From: an uncultured Gemmatimonadota bacterium
GTDB taxonomy: Bacteria > Gemmatimonadota > Gemmatimonadetes > Gemmatimonadales > Gemmatimonadaceae
DNA length: 24,443 nt
NCBI GenBank assembly: GCA_946480295.1
Contig: CAMLIT010000065.1
Location: 1-24,443, forward strand
Direction: 5' to 3'
Shown: positions 7,813 to 16,781 of the stretch, piece after piece
Position numbering within the stretch: the first letter of the stretch is position 1
Layout: each line of letters begins with the position of its first letter
The notes under the pieces: model-generated
Told to the model about the DNA's origin: nothing
The model's database searches: none
What the model saw: only the letters and a program-made list of their open reading frames with translations
Made by a program: the position numbers and the translations under genes

Positions 7813-8249
7813 GGATCGCCGTCCTCAACGGGCCCAACCTCAACCTGCTCGGCGTGCGCGAGCCGTCGCTCTACGGCCGCGAGACGCTGGCGTCGGTGGA
7901 GAAGCGGCTGCGCGAGGTGGCCGGCGAGATCGAGGTGGAGATCGAGTTCGCGCAGCACAACGGCGAGGGAGAGCTCATCGACAGGATCCAGGCGATGCGC
8001 GGGCGGGTGGACGGCGCGGTGGTGAACGCGGGCGCGTACACGCACACGAGCCTCGCCATCCGCGACGCGCTGGCGGCGGTGGCCGTGCCCTTCGTCGAGG
8101 TGCACATCACGAACGTCTACGCGCGCGAGCCGGAGCGCCGTCACTCGATGCTCGCCTCGGCGGCCGTGGGGCTCGTCTGCGGTCTCGGGACGTACGGCTA
8201 CGAGCTGGCGCTGCGCGGACTCGTCTCGTCGCTCGCCCACCGTGCCTGA
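7809..8249 (+). CDS. aroQ: 3-dehydroquinate dehydratase, type II
   Basis: 146 aa, the normal type II size. It converts 3-dehydroquinate to 3-dehydroshikimate in the shikimate pathway. Visible motifs are NGPNLNLLG at residues 7-15, the active-site lid REPSLYG at 17-23 with Arg17 and catalytic Tyr22, HNGEGELID, NAGAYTHTS near 77-85, and EVHITNVYAREPERRHS near 97-113 with the catalytic His. The GTG at 7809 overlaps the upstream TPR stop as GTGA and starts just before the first conserved strand. The 3' end overlaps the next gene by eight bases. In many bacteria aroQ leads the cluster aroQ-pepQ-efp-accB-accC, which this resembles except for the changes noted downstream. Confidence 0.96.
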   Translation: MRIAVLNGPNLNLLGVREPSLYGRETLASVEKRLREVAGEIEVEIEFAQHNGEGELIDRIQAMRGRVDGAVVNAGAYTHTSLAIRDALAAVAVPFVEVHITNVYAREPERRHSMLASAAVGLVCGLGTYGYELALRGLVSSLAHRA

Positions 8250-9330
8250 CCCACGCCCGCGGCGGCTCGCCGCGCTCGCGGACGGCCTGACGGCGGCCCA
8301 CGTCGACGGGCTGCTCGTCACGAGCCTCCCCAACATCCGCTATCTCACCGGCTTCTCCGGGTCGAGCGCGCTGCTCTTCGTGACGCAGCGCGACGTCGTC
8401 TTCATCACCGACTTCCGCTACCAGACGCAGGTCGCGGACGAGGTGGGCGATCTCGCGCGGATCGTCGTCGAGGCGCAGAGCCTCTGGGCGGGGCTGTGGC
8501 AGCAGCTCGCGCAGCTCGCGGGCGTCCAGGTCGCCGGCTTCGAGTCGGCGCACCTGCTCCATCGCGACTTCCAGCGGCTGCTCGAGGGCGGCTCGCGCTG
8601 GCAGTGGCGCCCCACGCTCGACCTCGTCGAGACGCTGCGCGAGCGCAAGGACGCGGACGAGCTGGCGCTCATCCAGGCGGCCGCGGACGTCGCGACGCGC
8701 GCGCTGGAGCGCCTCCTGCCGCAGCTCCACGCCGGGCTGACGGAGCTCGAGGTGGCGGGCGCGCTGGAGAAGGCGCTGCGCGACGAGGGGAGCGAGGGCT
8801 TTCCGTTCCCCTCCATCGTCGCCTCCGGTCCGCGGGCGGCGCTCCCGCACGCGCGCTCGTCGGCGCGCGTGGTCGAGCGCGGCGACTTCCTCCTTCTCGA
8901 CTTCGGCGCCGAGGTGCAGGGCTACTGCTCCGACATCACACGCACCTTCGTCATCGGGGAGGCGACGTCCGAGCAGCGCGAGGCCTACGAGGTCGTGCGC
9001 GTCGCCAACGAGCGCGCGGCGCGCGGCGTGCGCGCCGGCATGTCGGGGCGGGATGCCGACGCGATCGCGCGCGGCTACATTGAGCAGCACGGCTATGGAG
9101 AGTTGTTCGGCCATAGCCTCGGGCACGGGGTGGGGCTGGAGGTGCACGAGGCGCCGCGACTGGCGCGGACGGCCGACGCGCCCCTGCCGGAAGGAGCAGT
9201 GGTGACGATCGAGCCGGGCATCTACCGGCCGGGGTGGGGAGGCGTACGCATCGAGGACGACGTGTTCCTCGCCGCCGACGCGCCGCGGCTCCTCACCCAG
9301 TTCACGCGCGAGCTGATCGAGCTGACCTGA
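8242..9330 (+). CDS. pepQ: M24 metallopeptidase, Xaa-Pro aminopeptidase/dipeptidase
   Basis: 362 aa. An N-terminal creatinase-like domain (residues 1-125, with NIRYLTGFSGSSALL) precedes the pita-bread catalytic domain (about 135-360). The five metal ligands are visible: Asp220 (LLLDFGAE), Asp231 (SDITRTF), His295 (GHGVGLEVHE), Glu324 (VTIEPGIY) and Glu338 (VRIEDD). His203 in LPHA fits the substrate-binding His. It removes residues N-terminal to proline from peptides in the cytoplasm; whether it prefers dipeptides (PepQ) or longer peptides (PepP) cannot be read, and the symbol follows the gene-cluster habit. The GTG start overlaps aroQ by eight bases and has no Shine-Dalgarno, implying coupled translation. 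Confidence 0.92.
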   Translation: MPDPRPRRLAALADGLTAAHVDGLLVTSLPNIRYLTGFSGSSALLFVTQRDVVFITDFRYQTQVADEVGDLARIVVEAQSLWAGLWQQLAQLAGVQVAGFESAHLLHRDFQRLLEGGSRWQWRPTLDLVETLRERKDADELALIQAAADVATRALERLLPQLHAGLTELEVAGALEKALRDEGSEGFPFPSIVASGPRAALPHARSSARVVERGDFLLLDFGAEVQGYCSDITRTFVIGEATSEQREAYEVVRVANERAARGVRAGMSGRDADAIARGYIEQHGYGELFGHSLGHGVGLEVHEAPRLARTADAPLPEGAVVTIEPGIYRPGWGGVRIEDDVFLAADAPRLLTQFTRELIELT

Positions 9331-9354
9331 GCCCCCGCGGTCGGGAAATTCTCC

Positions 9355-9876
9355 ATGGACACCATGATCGACTTACGCTATGTGAAGAAGCTGATCGAGA
9401 TCATCGACGAATCGACCGTGGATTCGATCGAGATCTCGACGGACAAGGGCATGAAGATCCGCATCTCGAAGAGCCCGCAGCAGCGCGGGGCCGTGCAGGT
9501 CGCGGCGCCGATGCCGATGCCGGCGCTCCTGCCAGCCGCGCCGGCGCCGGGCGAGCGGGTCACGCCGGCCGCGGGGCTGCCGGCGCTGACGGACGAGGGG
9601 GCGGCGGCGAAGCCCGCCGCGGCGGGTGCCGGCGGGCTGGAGGTGAAGTCGCCGATGGTCGGGACGTTCTATGCCTCGCCCGAGCCGGGCGCGGCCGCGT
9701 ACGTCACGGTGGGCAGCCGCGTGCAGAAGGGCCAGATCCTCTGCATCATCGAGGCGATGAAGATCATGAACGAGATCGAATCCGAGTACTCGGGCACGGT
9801 CCGGGAGATCCTCGCCCAGGACGCGCAACCCGTCGAGTACGGCCAGGTGCTCTTCCGCATCGATCCCAATGCCTAA
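9355..9876 (+). CDS. accB: Biotin carboxyl carrier protein of acetyl-CoA carboxylase
   Basis: 173 aa. The N-terminal motif ([15 protein letters not shown], about 6-20, then [15 protein letters not shown]) is typical of AccB. A Pro/Ala-rich hinge covers about 45-95, and the biotinyl domain 96-172 begins [17 protein letters not shown]. The biotinylated lysine is Lys136 in [11 protein letters not shown]. The protein carries carboxybiotin from AccC to the carboxyltransferase in the first step of fatty-acid synthesis. The start at 9355 has GGGA at 9343-9346; a second ATG three codons later is possible. Only 24 bases separate it from the peptidase gene, with no room for efp, which often sits here. 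The end overlaps pilT, not accC, by eight bases. Confidence 0.95.
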   Translation: MDTMIDLRYVKKLIEIIDESTVDSIEISTDKGMKIRISKSPQQRGAVQVAAPMPMPALLPAAPAPGERVTPAAGLPALTDEGAAAKPAAAGAGGLEVKSPMVGTFYASPEPGAAAYVTVGSRVQKGQILCIIEAMKIMNEIESEYSGTVREILAQDAQPVEYGQVLFRIDPNA

Positions 9877-11053
9877 CCCCACGCACGCGCCCAGCCCGCA
9901 GGCGGCTCCCGGCGCGTCGCCCAAGGACGCCTCGGCGTTCAACTTCACGGCGGTGCTGCAGGAGCTCGTCCAGCGCAGCGCCTCCGACCTCCACCTCAAG
10001 GTGGGCCGCCCGCCGACGCTCCGCGTGAATGGCGACCTCACGGCGCTCTCCCTGCCGCCGCTGCGCCCGGAGGACCTGAAGAACCTCGCCGAGCAGCTCA
10101 TGACGCCGCGGCAGGTGAAGCAGTTCGCCGAGGAGAAGGAGTGCGACTTCGCCATCGGCGTGCCGGGCATCGGGCGCTTCCGCGTGAACATCTACCAGCA
10201 GCGCGGTTCGCTCTGCTACGCGATGCGCGCCATCCCGTACCAGGCGCGCACGATCGCGGAGCTGAACCTCCCGCCGGTGATGGAGGAGATCTCGATGAAG
10301 CCGCGCGGGCTCGTGCTCGTCACCGGCATCACCGGCTCCGGCAAGTCGACGGCGCTCGCCGCGATGATCCAGCACATCAACGAGCATCGCAAGGCGAACG
10401 TCATCACGATCGAGGACCCGATCGAGTTCCTGCACCGCGACATCAACTGCCACATCAACCAGCGCGAGGTCGGCACCGACACGTCGACCTTCGGGCAGGC
10501 GCTGCGGCGCGTGCTGCGGCAGGACCCCGACGTCATCCTCATCGGCGAGATCCGCGACCTGGAGACGCTCGACACGGCGCTGAAGGCGGCGGATACCGGC
10601 CACCTCGTGTTCTCGACGCTCCACACGACCGACGCGACGCAGACGATCAACCGCATATTGTCCTTCTATCCGCCGCACCAGCAGGCGGAAGTCCGCTTCT
10701 CGCTCGCCAGCGCCCTCCAGGCGGTCGTCTCGCTGCGCCTCGTGCCGCGCGCCGACAAGCCGGGGCGCGTGCCCGCGTCCGAGATCCTCATCAACACGGC
10801 CGCGGTGCGCGACCAGATCCGTGACATGGAGAAGACGCTGAACATCCCGGACCTCATCAAGGAAGGCGCGGCGCAGTATGGGATGCAGACCTTCGACCAG
10901 TCGCTGATGCAGCTCTATTCGCACGGCACCATCTCGTACGAGAGCGCGGTCTTCTTCGCCACCAGCCCGGCCGAGTTCGCGCTGCGCGTGCAGGGCGTCG
11001 CCGGCACGAGCGACTCGAGCTGGGCCGGCTTCGAGAACGACGCGAACGCGTAG
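9869..11053 (+). CDS. pilT: Type IV pilus retraction ATPase PilT
   Basis: 394 aa. A disordered N-terminus (1-22) leads to the PAS-like domain (about 25-120, [19 protein letters not shown]) and the RecA-like secretion ATPase core. Walker A is GITGSGKST at 153-161, the Asp box IEDPIEF at 181-187, Walker [11 protein letters not shown] at 221-230 and the His box [13 protein letters not shown] at 244-256. In place of the AIRNLI motif of classical PilT it has AVRDQI at 312-317. PilT hexamers depolymerise pili at the inner membrane and drive twitching and DNA uptake; the altered AIRNLI motif leaves PilU or a divergent PilT possible. The gene overlaps accB by eight bases and is followed 17 bases later by accC, an uncommon insertion into the acc pair. 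Confidence 0.9.
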   Translation: MPNPTHAPSPQAAPGASPKDASAFNFTAVLQELVQRSASDLHLKVGRPPTLRVNGDLTALSLPPLRPEDLKNLAEQLMTPRQVKQFAEEKECDFAIGVPGIGRFRVNIYQQRGSLCYAMRAIPYQARTIAELNLPPVMEEISMKPRGLVLVTGITGSGKSTALAAMIQHINEHRKANVITIEDPIEFLHRDINCHINQREVGTDTSTFGQALRRVLRQDPDVILIGEIRDLETLDTALKAADTGHLVFSTLHTTDATQTINRILSFYPPHQQAEVRFSLASALQAVVSLRLVPRADKPGRVPASEILINTAAVRDQIRDMEKTLNIPDLIKEGAAQYGMQTFDQSLMQLYSHGTISYESAVFFATSPAEFALRVQGVAGTSDSSWAGFENDANA

Positions 11054-11070
11054 GCCGGCACGTCGAACCC

Positions 11071-12426
11071 ATGTTCAAGAAAGTTCTCATCGCCAATCGC
11101 GGCGAGATCGCGCTGCGCGTCATCCGCGCGTGCCGGGAGCTCGGCATCCAGACCGTCGCCGTGTACTCCGAGGCCGACCGCGAGTCGCTGCACGTCCGCT
11201 TCGCCGACGACGACGTCTGCATCGGCGCGCCGCCCGCGCGCGAATCGTACCTGAACGTCCCGCGGATCATCGCCGCCGCCGAGATCACCGGCGCCGACGC
11301 GATCCATCCGGGCTACGGCTTCCTCGCCGAGAACGCGGAGTTCGCCGAGATCTGCGCCGCGTCGAACATCGCCTTCATCGGCCCGACCGCGGAGCAGATC
11401 CGCGTGATGGGCGACAAGGCGGCGGCGCGCAAGGCCATGACCGCCGTCGGCGTGCCCATCGTCCCCGGCACCCCGGGCCCGGTCGAGGACGTCGAGGAGG
11501 CGTGCGAGTTCGCCAGGTCCATCGGCTTCCCGGTCATCATCAAGGCCGCGGCGGGCGGCGGCGGGAAGGGAATGCGCGTCGCCAAGGACCCCGACGACTT
11601 CGCGCGCTCCTTCCAGCTCGCGCGCTCCGAGGCGCTCTCCGCCTTCGGCAATGGCGACGTGTACGTCGAGAAGTACCTCGCGCGCCCGCGGCACATCGAG
11701 TTCCAGATCCTCGGTGACAAGCACGGCCACGTCATCCACCTGGGCGAGCGCGACTGCTCGGTCCAGCGGCGCCACCAGAAGCTGATCGAGGAGGCGCCGA
11801 GCCCCGCCGTCACCCCCGACCTGCGCGAGCGCATGGGCGCGGACGCCGTGCTCGGCGCGAAGGCGATCGACTACGTGGGCGCGGGCACGATCGAGATGCT
11901 GCTCGACACCGACGGGTCGTACTTCTTCATGGAGATGAACACGCGCATCCAGGTGGAGCACGGCGTCACCGAGATGATCACCGGCGTGGACCTCGTGAAG
12001 GAGCAGATCCGCGTCGCCGCGGGCGAGCCGCTCAGCGTGCAGTCGCTGCCCCCGCTGCGCGGGCACGTGATCGAGGTGCGCGTGAACGCCGAGGACCCGG
12101 CGCGCAACTTCCAGCCGTCGCCGGGGAAGATCATGGCCTTCCATCCGCCGGGCGGCCCGGGCGTGCGGCTCGACACGCACGTCTACGACGGCTACACGGT
12201 GCCGCCGTACTACGATTCGCTCCTCGCCAAGCTCATGTGCCAGGGGCGCGACCGCGACGAGGCGATCGCGCGCATGCTGGTGGCCCTCGACAGCTTCATC
12301 ATCGAAGGGGTGACGACGACGATCCCCTTCCTCGCCCGCGTCATGACGAATCCGAGCTTCGTGGCGGGCGACGTGGACACGAAATTCCTGGAGCGCGAGC
12401 CCCAGTTGCTCAAGGAGCCGGCGTAA
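11071..12426 (+). CDS. accC: Biotin carboxylase subunit of acetyl-CoA carboxylase
   Basis: 451 aa, full length. ATP-grasp enzyme that carboxylates biotin on AccB with bicarbonate and ATP. Seen: the N-terminal [17 protein letters not shown], Lys116, the glycine-rich ATP lid [11 protein letters not shown] (159-169) with Lys158, His208 in RPRHIEFQ, the [11 protein letters not shown] segment with Lys237, Glu275 and Glu288, and the catalytic loop [10 protein letters not shown] with Arg292. After that loop this protein has VEHGVTE where the Escherichia coli enzyme has VEHPVTE. The ATG at 11071 begins the conserved N-terminus, though no clear Shine-Dalgarno precedes it. The stop codon abuts the next start with no gap. 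Confidence 0.96.
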   Translation: MFKKVLIANRGEIALRVIRACRELGIQTVAVYSEADRESLHVRFADDDVCIGAPPARESYLNVPRIIAAAEITGADAIHPGYGFLAENAEFAEICAASNIAFIGPTAEQIRVMGDKAAARKAMTAVGVPIVPGTPGPVEDVEEACEFARSIGFPVIIKAAAGGGGKGMRVAKDPDDFARSFQLARSEALSAFGNGDVYVEKYLARPRHIEFQILGDKHGHVIHLGERDCSVQRRHQKLIEEAPSPAVTPDLRERMGADAVLGAKAIDYVGAGTIEMLLDTDGSYFFMEMNTRIQVEHGVTEMITGVDLVKEQIRVAAGEPLSVQSLPPLRGHVIEVRVNAEDPARNFQPSPGKIMAFHPPGGPGVRLDTHVYDGYTVPPYYDSLLAKLMCQGRDRDEAIARMLVALDSFIIEGVTTTIPFLARVMTNPSFVAGDVDTKFLEREPQLLKEPA

Positions 12427-13173
12427 GTGCGACTCGACGTGTTCTTCGGCTGGTCCGGCATGACCGCGGCCGACACCGCCGGCCGCGTGGTCGCGGTGAT
12501 CGACGTCCTGCGCGCGTCGACGACCATCGCCACCGCGCTGGACAACGGCGCGCGCGCGGTGGTGCCGCTGGAGAGCTCGGAGGACGTGGTCGCGCGCGCC
12601 AAGGCGCTGGAGCGCGCCGACGTGCTCCTCGCCGGCGAGCGGAAGATGCTCCCCATCCCGGGGTTCGATCTCGGCAACTCGCCGCGGGAATACACGCCGG
12701 AGAAGGTCGAGGGGAAGACCGTGCTGCTGACGACGACGAACGGCACGGGCGCGATCGCGGCGGTGCAGGGCGCGCGTGACGTCATCGTCGCGTCGTACGT
12801 CAACTTCTCGGCGGTGCTGACGATGCTGCGCGCGGCGTTGCGCGGGGGCGCCGACATCGCCATCGTGTGCGCGGGCCGCGACCGCCAGTTCTCGCTCGAG
12901 GACGCGGCGTGCGCGGGACGGTACGCCCACCACGTCTCCAAGCGGCTCCAGGGCCTCGAGCTCAACGACGCGGCGCTCGCGGCGATGCTCGTGGACAAGC
13001 GCTACGGCGAGGGGATCGCGCGCATGTTCGAGGCATCCGAGCACGGCCGGGCCCTGATGGAGGCCGGCTTCGGCGAGGATCTCGCGGCATGCGCGGCGGT
13101 GGATGCCCATCCCGTCATTCCGATCTACCAGGACCGCCAGATCACCAAGCTCGGACCAGACCGGGAGCGGTAA
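12427..13173 (+). CDS. ComB family protein (2-phosphosulfolactate phosphatase-like)
   Basis: 248 aa. Family features seen: VVAVIDVLRASTTIATAL (residues 21-38), AGERKMLPIPGFDLGNSP (69-85), LLTTTNGTGAI (100-110) and CAGRDRQFSLEDAACAG (148-164). In methanogens ComB hydrolyses 2-phosphosulfolactate during coenzyme M synthesis. Bacterial homologues are common where coenzyme M is not known, so the substrate here is uncertain. The GTG at 12427 directly follows the accC stop and has AAGGAG at 12412-12417, nine bases away. ftsK starts four bases after its stop. No other sulfolactate or coenzyme M gene is in the window, so a different phosphatase role is quite possible. Confidence 0.8.
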   Translation: MRLDVFFGWSGMTAADTAGRVVAVIDVLRASTTIATALDNGARAVVPLESSEDVVARAKALERADVLLAGERKMLPIPGFDLGNSPREYTPEKVEGKTVLLTTTNGTGAIAAVQGARDVIVASYVNFSAVLTMLRAALRGGADIAIVCAGRDRQFSLEDAACAGRYAHHVSKRLQGLELNDAALAAMLVDKRYGEGIARMFEASEHGRALMEAGFGEDLAACAAVDAHPVIPIYQDRQITKLGPDRER

Positions 13174-13177
13174 TCCC

Positions 13178-15529
13178 GTGGGCAGTTCCCACCTGAAGCG
13201 CGAGCTCTCGGGCATCGCGCTGTTGCTGTTCGGCATCTTTCTCGGCGGCGCGCTGGCCGTCCTCGCCCTCGCGCAGCTGCGCACGGGCGTGGACGTGCGC
13301 GCCAACGTCGGGTGGGTGGGCTGGTGGCTCGCGCGGCCGCTCGTCGCGCTCCTCGGCTGGCCGGCGGCGGCGCTGGCCCCCCTCGTCCCCCTCGTGCACG
13401 CGCTGCGCTACTTCGGCCGGCTCGAGTCGGACACGGACCGGTCGTGGCTCGTCTTCGTCGGCGGCCTCGTGCTCCTCCTGCCGATCACCATCGGCGTCGG
13501 GCTGCATCCAGCGCCGGGGGAGGCGAGCGCGGCGAGCGGCCTCTGGGGAAACTTCGCCGCCTTCTACTGGCGGCAGTGGTTCGGCGGCTTCGGGGCGTGG
13601 GTCGTCGTCGCCCTCGCCGGCTCCGGCCTGGCCGCGGCGACGCTCGGCTGGAACCCGATCCGGGCGCTCCTCGGGCGCGCCGCGCCGGAACAGGTGGGCG
13701 CGGTCGACGAGGAGGCACCCGCCAAACGACGCCGGAAGAAGAAGGAGGTCGCCCCGGCCGACCTCGCGCTGGCGCTCGAGCCGGCGCCGGAGGAGATGCC
13801 GGCCATCGCAGGGGCGAGTGTCGAGGTGCGAGGGTCGAGCGACGACGGCGAGGCCGTCGCCGACGAGCCGAAGTCGCGGCGGAAGAAGAAGAGCAGGTCC
13901 GAGGTCGCCGCCGAGCGCGACGAGGAGATCGCGCACGCCATCGCCGCCACCGCCGACAGCGGCGACGTCGCCGACGAGGAGCTGCCGTCGCCCGAGCTGC
14001 TCTCGCTCCCCCCCGAGCGCAACGGCGAGGCGAGCCGGCGCGAGCTCGACGCCATGGGCGCGAAGCTCATGGACGCACTGCGCACCTTCAAGGTCGAGGG
14101 CGAGCTCGCCGGGCGCACCACGGGGCCGGTCGTCACCCAGTTCGAGGTGGAGCCCGCGCCGGGCGTGAAGGTGCGGCAGATCGCCAACCTGTCGAACGAC
14201 CTCGCCCTCGCCATGCGCGCGCCGAGCATCCGCATCGTCGCGCCGATCCCCGGGCGCGGCGCCGTCGGCGTCGAGGTGCCCAACCCGAGCCCGGAGATCG
14301 TCGCGTTCCGCGAGCTCGTCGAGACGCGCGACTTCCGGAGCGCGCGCGCCGCGCTCCCCATCGCCCTCGGCAAGGACCTCGAGGGGAAGCCCGTCATCGC
14401 CGACCTCGCGAAGATGCCGCACCTGCTCATCGCGGGCGCGACCGGCTCGGGCAAGTCCGTCTGCGTCAACACCATCATCACGAGCCTCATCTACCGCCAC
14501 ACGCCGCGCACCCTGCGGCTGCTGATGGTGGACCCGAAGATGGTGGAGCTCTCGGTCTACAACACCCTGCCGCACCTGCGGCACAAGGTGGTGACCGACA
14601 ACCGCGACGCGGCCGCGGTGCTCAAGTGGGCGGTGCTGGAGATGAACGAGCGGTACGAGCTCCTCGCCGCCAACGGCTGCCGGAACGTCCAGGACTTCAA
14701 CCGGCGCGTGCAGGAGGGCACCCCGCTCCGCAAGCCGCGCGACCCGAACGTCGCCTTCGAGGACCTGGAGTACAAGGGCTCGGTCCTCCCGTACATCGTC
14801 GTCGTCATCGACGAGATGGCGGACCTGATGATGACGGTGCAGGGCGAGGTGGAGACCCCGATCGCGATGCTGGCGCAGAAGGCGCGTGCGATCGGCATCC
14901 ACCTGATCCTCGCCACGCAGCGGCCGAGCGTGAACGTGATCACGGGTCTCATCAAGGCGAACTTCCCGAGCCGGATCGCGTTCCGCGTGGCGTCGCAGGT
15001 GGACAGCCGCACGATCATCGACGGCGCCGGGGCGGAGATGCTCCTCGGCAACGGCGACATGCTCTTCATCCCGCCCGGCAAGTCCGAGCCGTCGCGCCTC
15101 CAGGGCGCGTATCTCTCGAGCGAGGACACCGAGCGGCTGATGGGCTGGTACGAGGCGCGGCGCGAGGCGAAGCGCGCCGCCTTCGCCGAGCAGGGGCTCA
15201 TGCTCGAGGAGTCCGGCGAGAGCGAGCCGGACATCCTCGAGGCGGTCCGCGCGCGCGAGGCGCAGGAGGCCGGGGGCGGGGAATCCGAGGTGGAGGATGC
15301 CGAGGAGCGGGACAAGCTGTTCCGCGACGCGGCCGAAGTCGTCATTCAACACCAGCAGGGCTCCACGTCGCTGCTGCAGCGGCGCCTCAAGGTCGGCTAC
15401 GGCCGCGCGGCGCGCATCATCGACCAACTTCACCTCGCGGGGGTCATCGGCCCGCCGGACGGCTCCAAGCCGCGCGACGTCCTCGTCGGGCTGGAGGACC
15501 TCGACCGGATCTGCGGACCGCGGAACTAG
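13178..15529 (+). CDS. ftsK: DNA translocase FtsK/SpoIIIE
   Basis: 783 aa. The N-terminal quarter holds about four membrane helices (near residues 8-35, 45-70, 85-110, 130-155) that anchor it at the septum. A charged linker at about 165-280 includes two basic clusters (AKRRRKKKE and SRRKKKSR). The motor domain follows: alpha part with GPVVTQFEVEPAPGVK, Walker A GATGSGKS at 420-427, Walker B VVVIDEMADLMM, and ATQRPSVNVITG. The C-terminal gamma winged helix (about 710-783, RRLKVGYGRAARIIDQL) reads KOPS-type orienting sites. FtsK pumps chromosome ends during division and activates Xer recombination. GTG at 13178 has GGAG at 13164-13167; the open frame extends upstream only as overlap with the ComB gene. 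The linker is short compared with E. coli FtsK. Confidence 0.95.
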   Translation: MGSSHLKRELSGIALLLFGIFLGGALAVLALAQLRTGVDVRANVGWVGWWLARPLVALLGWPAAALAPLVPLVHALRYFGRLESDTDRSWLVFVGGLVLLLPITIGVGLHPAPGEASAASGLWGNFAAFYWRQWFGGFGAWVVVALAGSGLAAATLGWNPIRALLGRAAPEQVGAVDEEAPAKRRRKKKEVAPADLALALEPAPEEMPAIAGASVEVRGSSDDGEAVADEPKSRRKKKSRSEVAAERDEEIAHAIAATADSGDVADEELPSPELLSLPPERNGEASRRELDAMGAKLMDALRTFKVEGELAGRTTGPVVTQFEVEPAPGVKVRQIANLSNDLALAMRAPSIRIVAPIPGRGAVGVEVPNPSPEIVAFRELVETRDFRSARAALPIALGKDLEGKPVIADLAKMPHLLIAGATGSGKSVCVNTIITSLIYRHTPRTLRLLMVDPKMVELSVYNTLPHLRHKVVTDNRDAAAVLKWAVLEMNERYELLAANGCRNVQDFNRRVQEGTPLRKPRDPNVAFEDLEYKGSVLPYIVVVIDEMADLMMTVQGEVETPIAMLAQKARAIGIHLILATQRPSVNVITGLIKANFPSRIAFRVASQVDSRTIIDGAGAEMLLGNGDMLFIPPGKSEPSRLQGAYLSSEDTERLMGWYEARREAKRAAFAEQGLMLEESGESEPDILEAVRAREAQEAGGGESEVEDAEERDKLFRDAAEVVIQHQQGSTSLLQRRLKVGYGRAARIIDQLHLAGVIGPPDGSKPRDVLVGLEDLDRICGPRN

Positions 15530-15546
15530 GGCGCCGGAGTCCCGGT

Positions 15547-16686
15547 ATGACCAGTATGCTGCCACGCCTCGCCTCCGTGCGCGGAGCCGTTCTCGCCGCC
15601 GTCCTGTGCCTCATCGCGCCCGCGGCGGCGCGGGCCCAGGTCGCACGCCCCGACAGCGCGCGGGTGCCCGGGACCGCCCGCGACAGCGCCCCCGTGCCGT
15701 TCACGGCGGCCGACAGCGCCCGGATCCGCTTCATGGCCGACAGCATCGTTCACGCGCGCATGGTGGCGGACAGCGTGGCGCGCGCGCAGGCCGTCGCCGA
15801 CAGCGTCTTCCGCATCTGGTCGGCCGCCCTGGCTACCGCGCGCGTGAAGGCCGTGGCGGACAGCGCGGCGCGCGCGGCGCTCCCCCGCGACACCACCCAG
15901 CCGCCCCGCTCCTTCGCCGACACCGCATCCCGCTTCGGCGTCGACGGCGCGCGGCTCGAGCCGGGCGAGTGGCGGTACGCGATCACCGTCCAGGCGGATA
16001 CCCAGACGCGGGCGCTCGGCGAGCGGGATGTCAGCCTTGCCCGGGGCATGTACGGGCCGATGGCGACGTGGCTGCTCGTCGCCACGGGCGGACGCGGCGC
16101 CCTTCGCGGCGTCGATTCCCTGTACGTCAACGCGCTCGACCTGCAGCCGCTGCACTGGAGCTCCCAGCTCGGGCTCGCGCGCGTCGCCGCGGCCTTCGCG
16201 CTGGACACGATCTTCGGCGCGACCGACTCGCCCCTCGGCAAGCAGAACATCGTGCTCCCCAAGCCGGGGCGCCTCGTCGTGAACGGGGAGATGCTCGACG
16301 CCGTGCTGCGCCTCGAGCCCCTCGCGATGGGGTGGCGCGACTCCGTCATGCTGCTCCTCACCGAGCCCACCGCTGCCGTCGCCACACCCGCGGCCTTGGC
16401 CGTCACGGGCGAGGAACAGGTCACCGTGCCCGCCGGAGCGTTCGACTGCTGGATCGTCGACGTCCAGGCGGCGAGCGGCCAGTCGCGACTCTGGGTGAGC
16501 AAGACAGGACAGATTGTCGTGCGCGCGGTGCAGCCGGTCCCGCAGCTCGGGGCCGGCGCGATCGTCGAGCGCGTGCTGGTGTCCGGTCCACCCGCTCCGC
16601 CGCCGCCCGTGCAGCCCTTCGCGCCGCCCGCCGTGACGGCGCCGCCGGTCGGCACTCCGGTTCCGGCGACCGCGCAGCGCCCGTAG
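15547..16686 (+). CDS. Secreted protein with Asp-Ser decapeptide repeats and DUF3108-like C-terminus
   Basis: 379 aa. A signal peptide is evident: basic start, hydrophobic core GAVLAAVLCLIAPAAA, likely cleavage after ARA at residue 30. Residues 31-113 have Asp-Ser pairs at a near ten-residue spacing (36, 46, 56, 65, 75, 85, 105), giving units such as ADSVARAQAV, probably helical. From about 120 a globular beta-rich region follows, with VTVPAGAFDCWIVDV and SRLWVSKTGQIVVRAV near 293-330 resembling the end of DUF3108 proteins. The tail is Pro-rich. GGAG at 15536-15539 sets the start. It closes the operon 17 bases after ftsK. Function unknown; an outer-envelope or periplasmic lipid-linked role is only a guess, and the DUF3108 link was made from memory. 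Confidence 0.75.
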   Translation: MTSMLPRLASVRGAVLAAVLCLIAPAAARAQVARPDSARVPGTARDSAPVPFTAADSARIRFMADSIVHARMVADSVARAQAVADSVFRIWSAALATARVKAVADSAARAALPRDTTQPPRSFADTASRFGVDGARLEPGEWRYAITVQADTQTRALGERDVSLARGMYGPMATWLLVATGGRGALRGVDSLYVNALDLQPLHWSSQLGLARVAAAFALDTIFGATDSPLGKQNIVLPKPGRLVVNGEMLDAVLRLEPLAMGWRDSVMLLLTEPTAAVATPAALAVTGEEQVTVPAGAFDCWIVDVQAASGQSRLWVSKTGQIVVRAVQPVPQLGAGAIVERVLVSGPPAPPPPVQPFAPPAVTAPPVGTPVPATAQRP

Positions 16687-16715
16687 CGTCGCGTCGGGAT
16701 CCGGGGGATCGCCGA

Positions 16716-16741
16716 GCGCGCGCCGGGGCATCGGCGCGCGC
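16716..16741 (+). terminator. GC-rich hairpin, possible operon terminator
   Basis: GCGCGCGCC (16716-16724) and GGCGCGCGC (16733-16741) form a perfect 9-bp stem with an 8-base loop, 29 bases after the stop of the secreted-protein gene. No T run follows, so it may need a factor or only stabilise the transcript. Confidence 0.4.
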
Positions 16742-16781
16742 CCCGGGCGCGACTGTTGCACGAACATGCCCACCTGAAGCT

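Noticed and set aside
13103..13177. An FtsK start 25 codons earlier, inside the ComB gene.
   Set aside because: It would overlap the ComB gene by 71 bases; the GTG at 13178 has GGAG at a good distance and starts just before the first membrane helix.
10915..13305. A 796-codon open frame on the - strand opposite pilT, accC and the ComB gene; similar long ones lie at 5443-7521, 13142-15565, 15526-18384 and 21425-23605.
   Set aside because: Stop codons are rare on the opposite strand of GC-rich genes. The translations are His/Arg/Asp-rich with no domain, and the + strand genes are certain.
13312..15546. A very long + strand open frame that joins an alternative frame of ftsK to the secreted protein.
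   Set aside because: Over ftsK it is Arg-rich shadow sequence caused by GC-rich codons; the real protein starts at 15547 with a ribosome-binding site and signal peptide.
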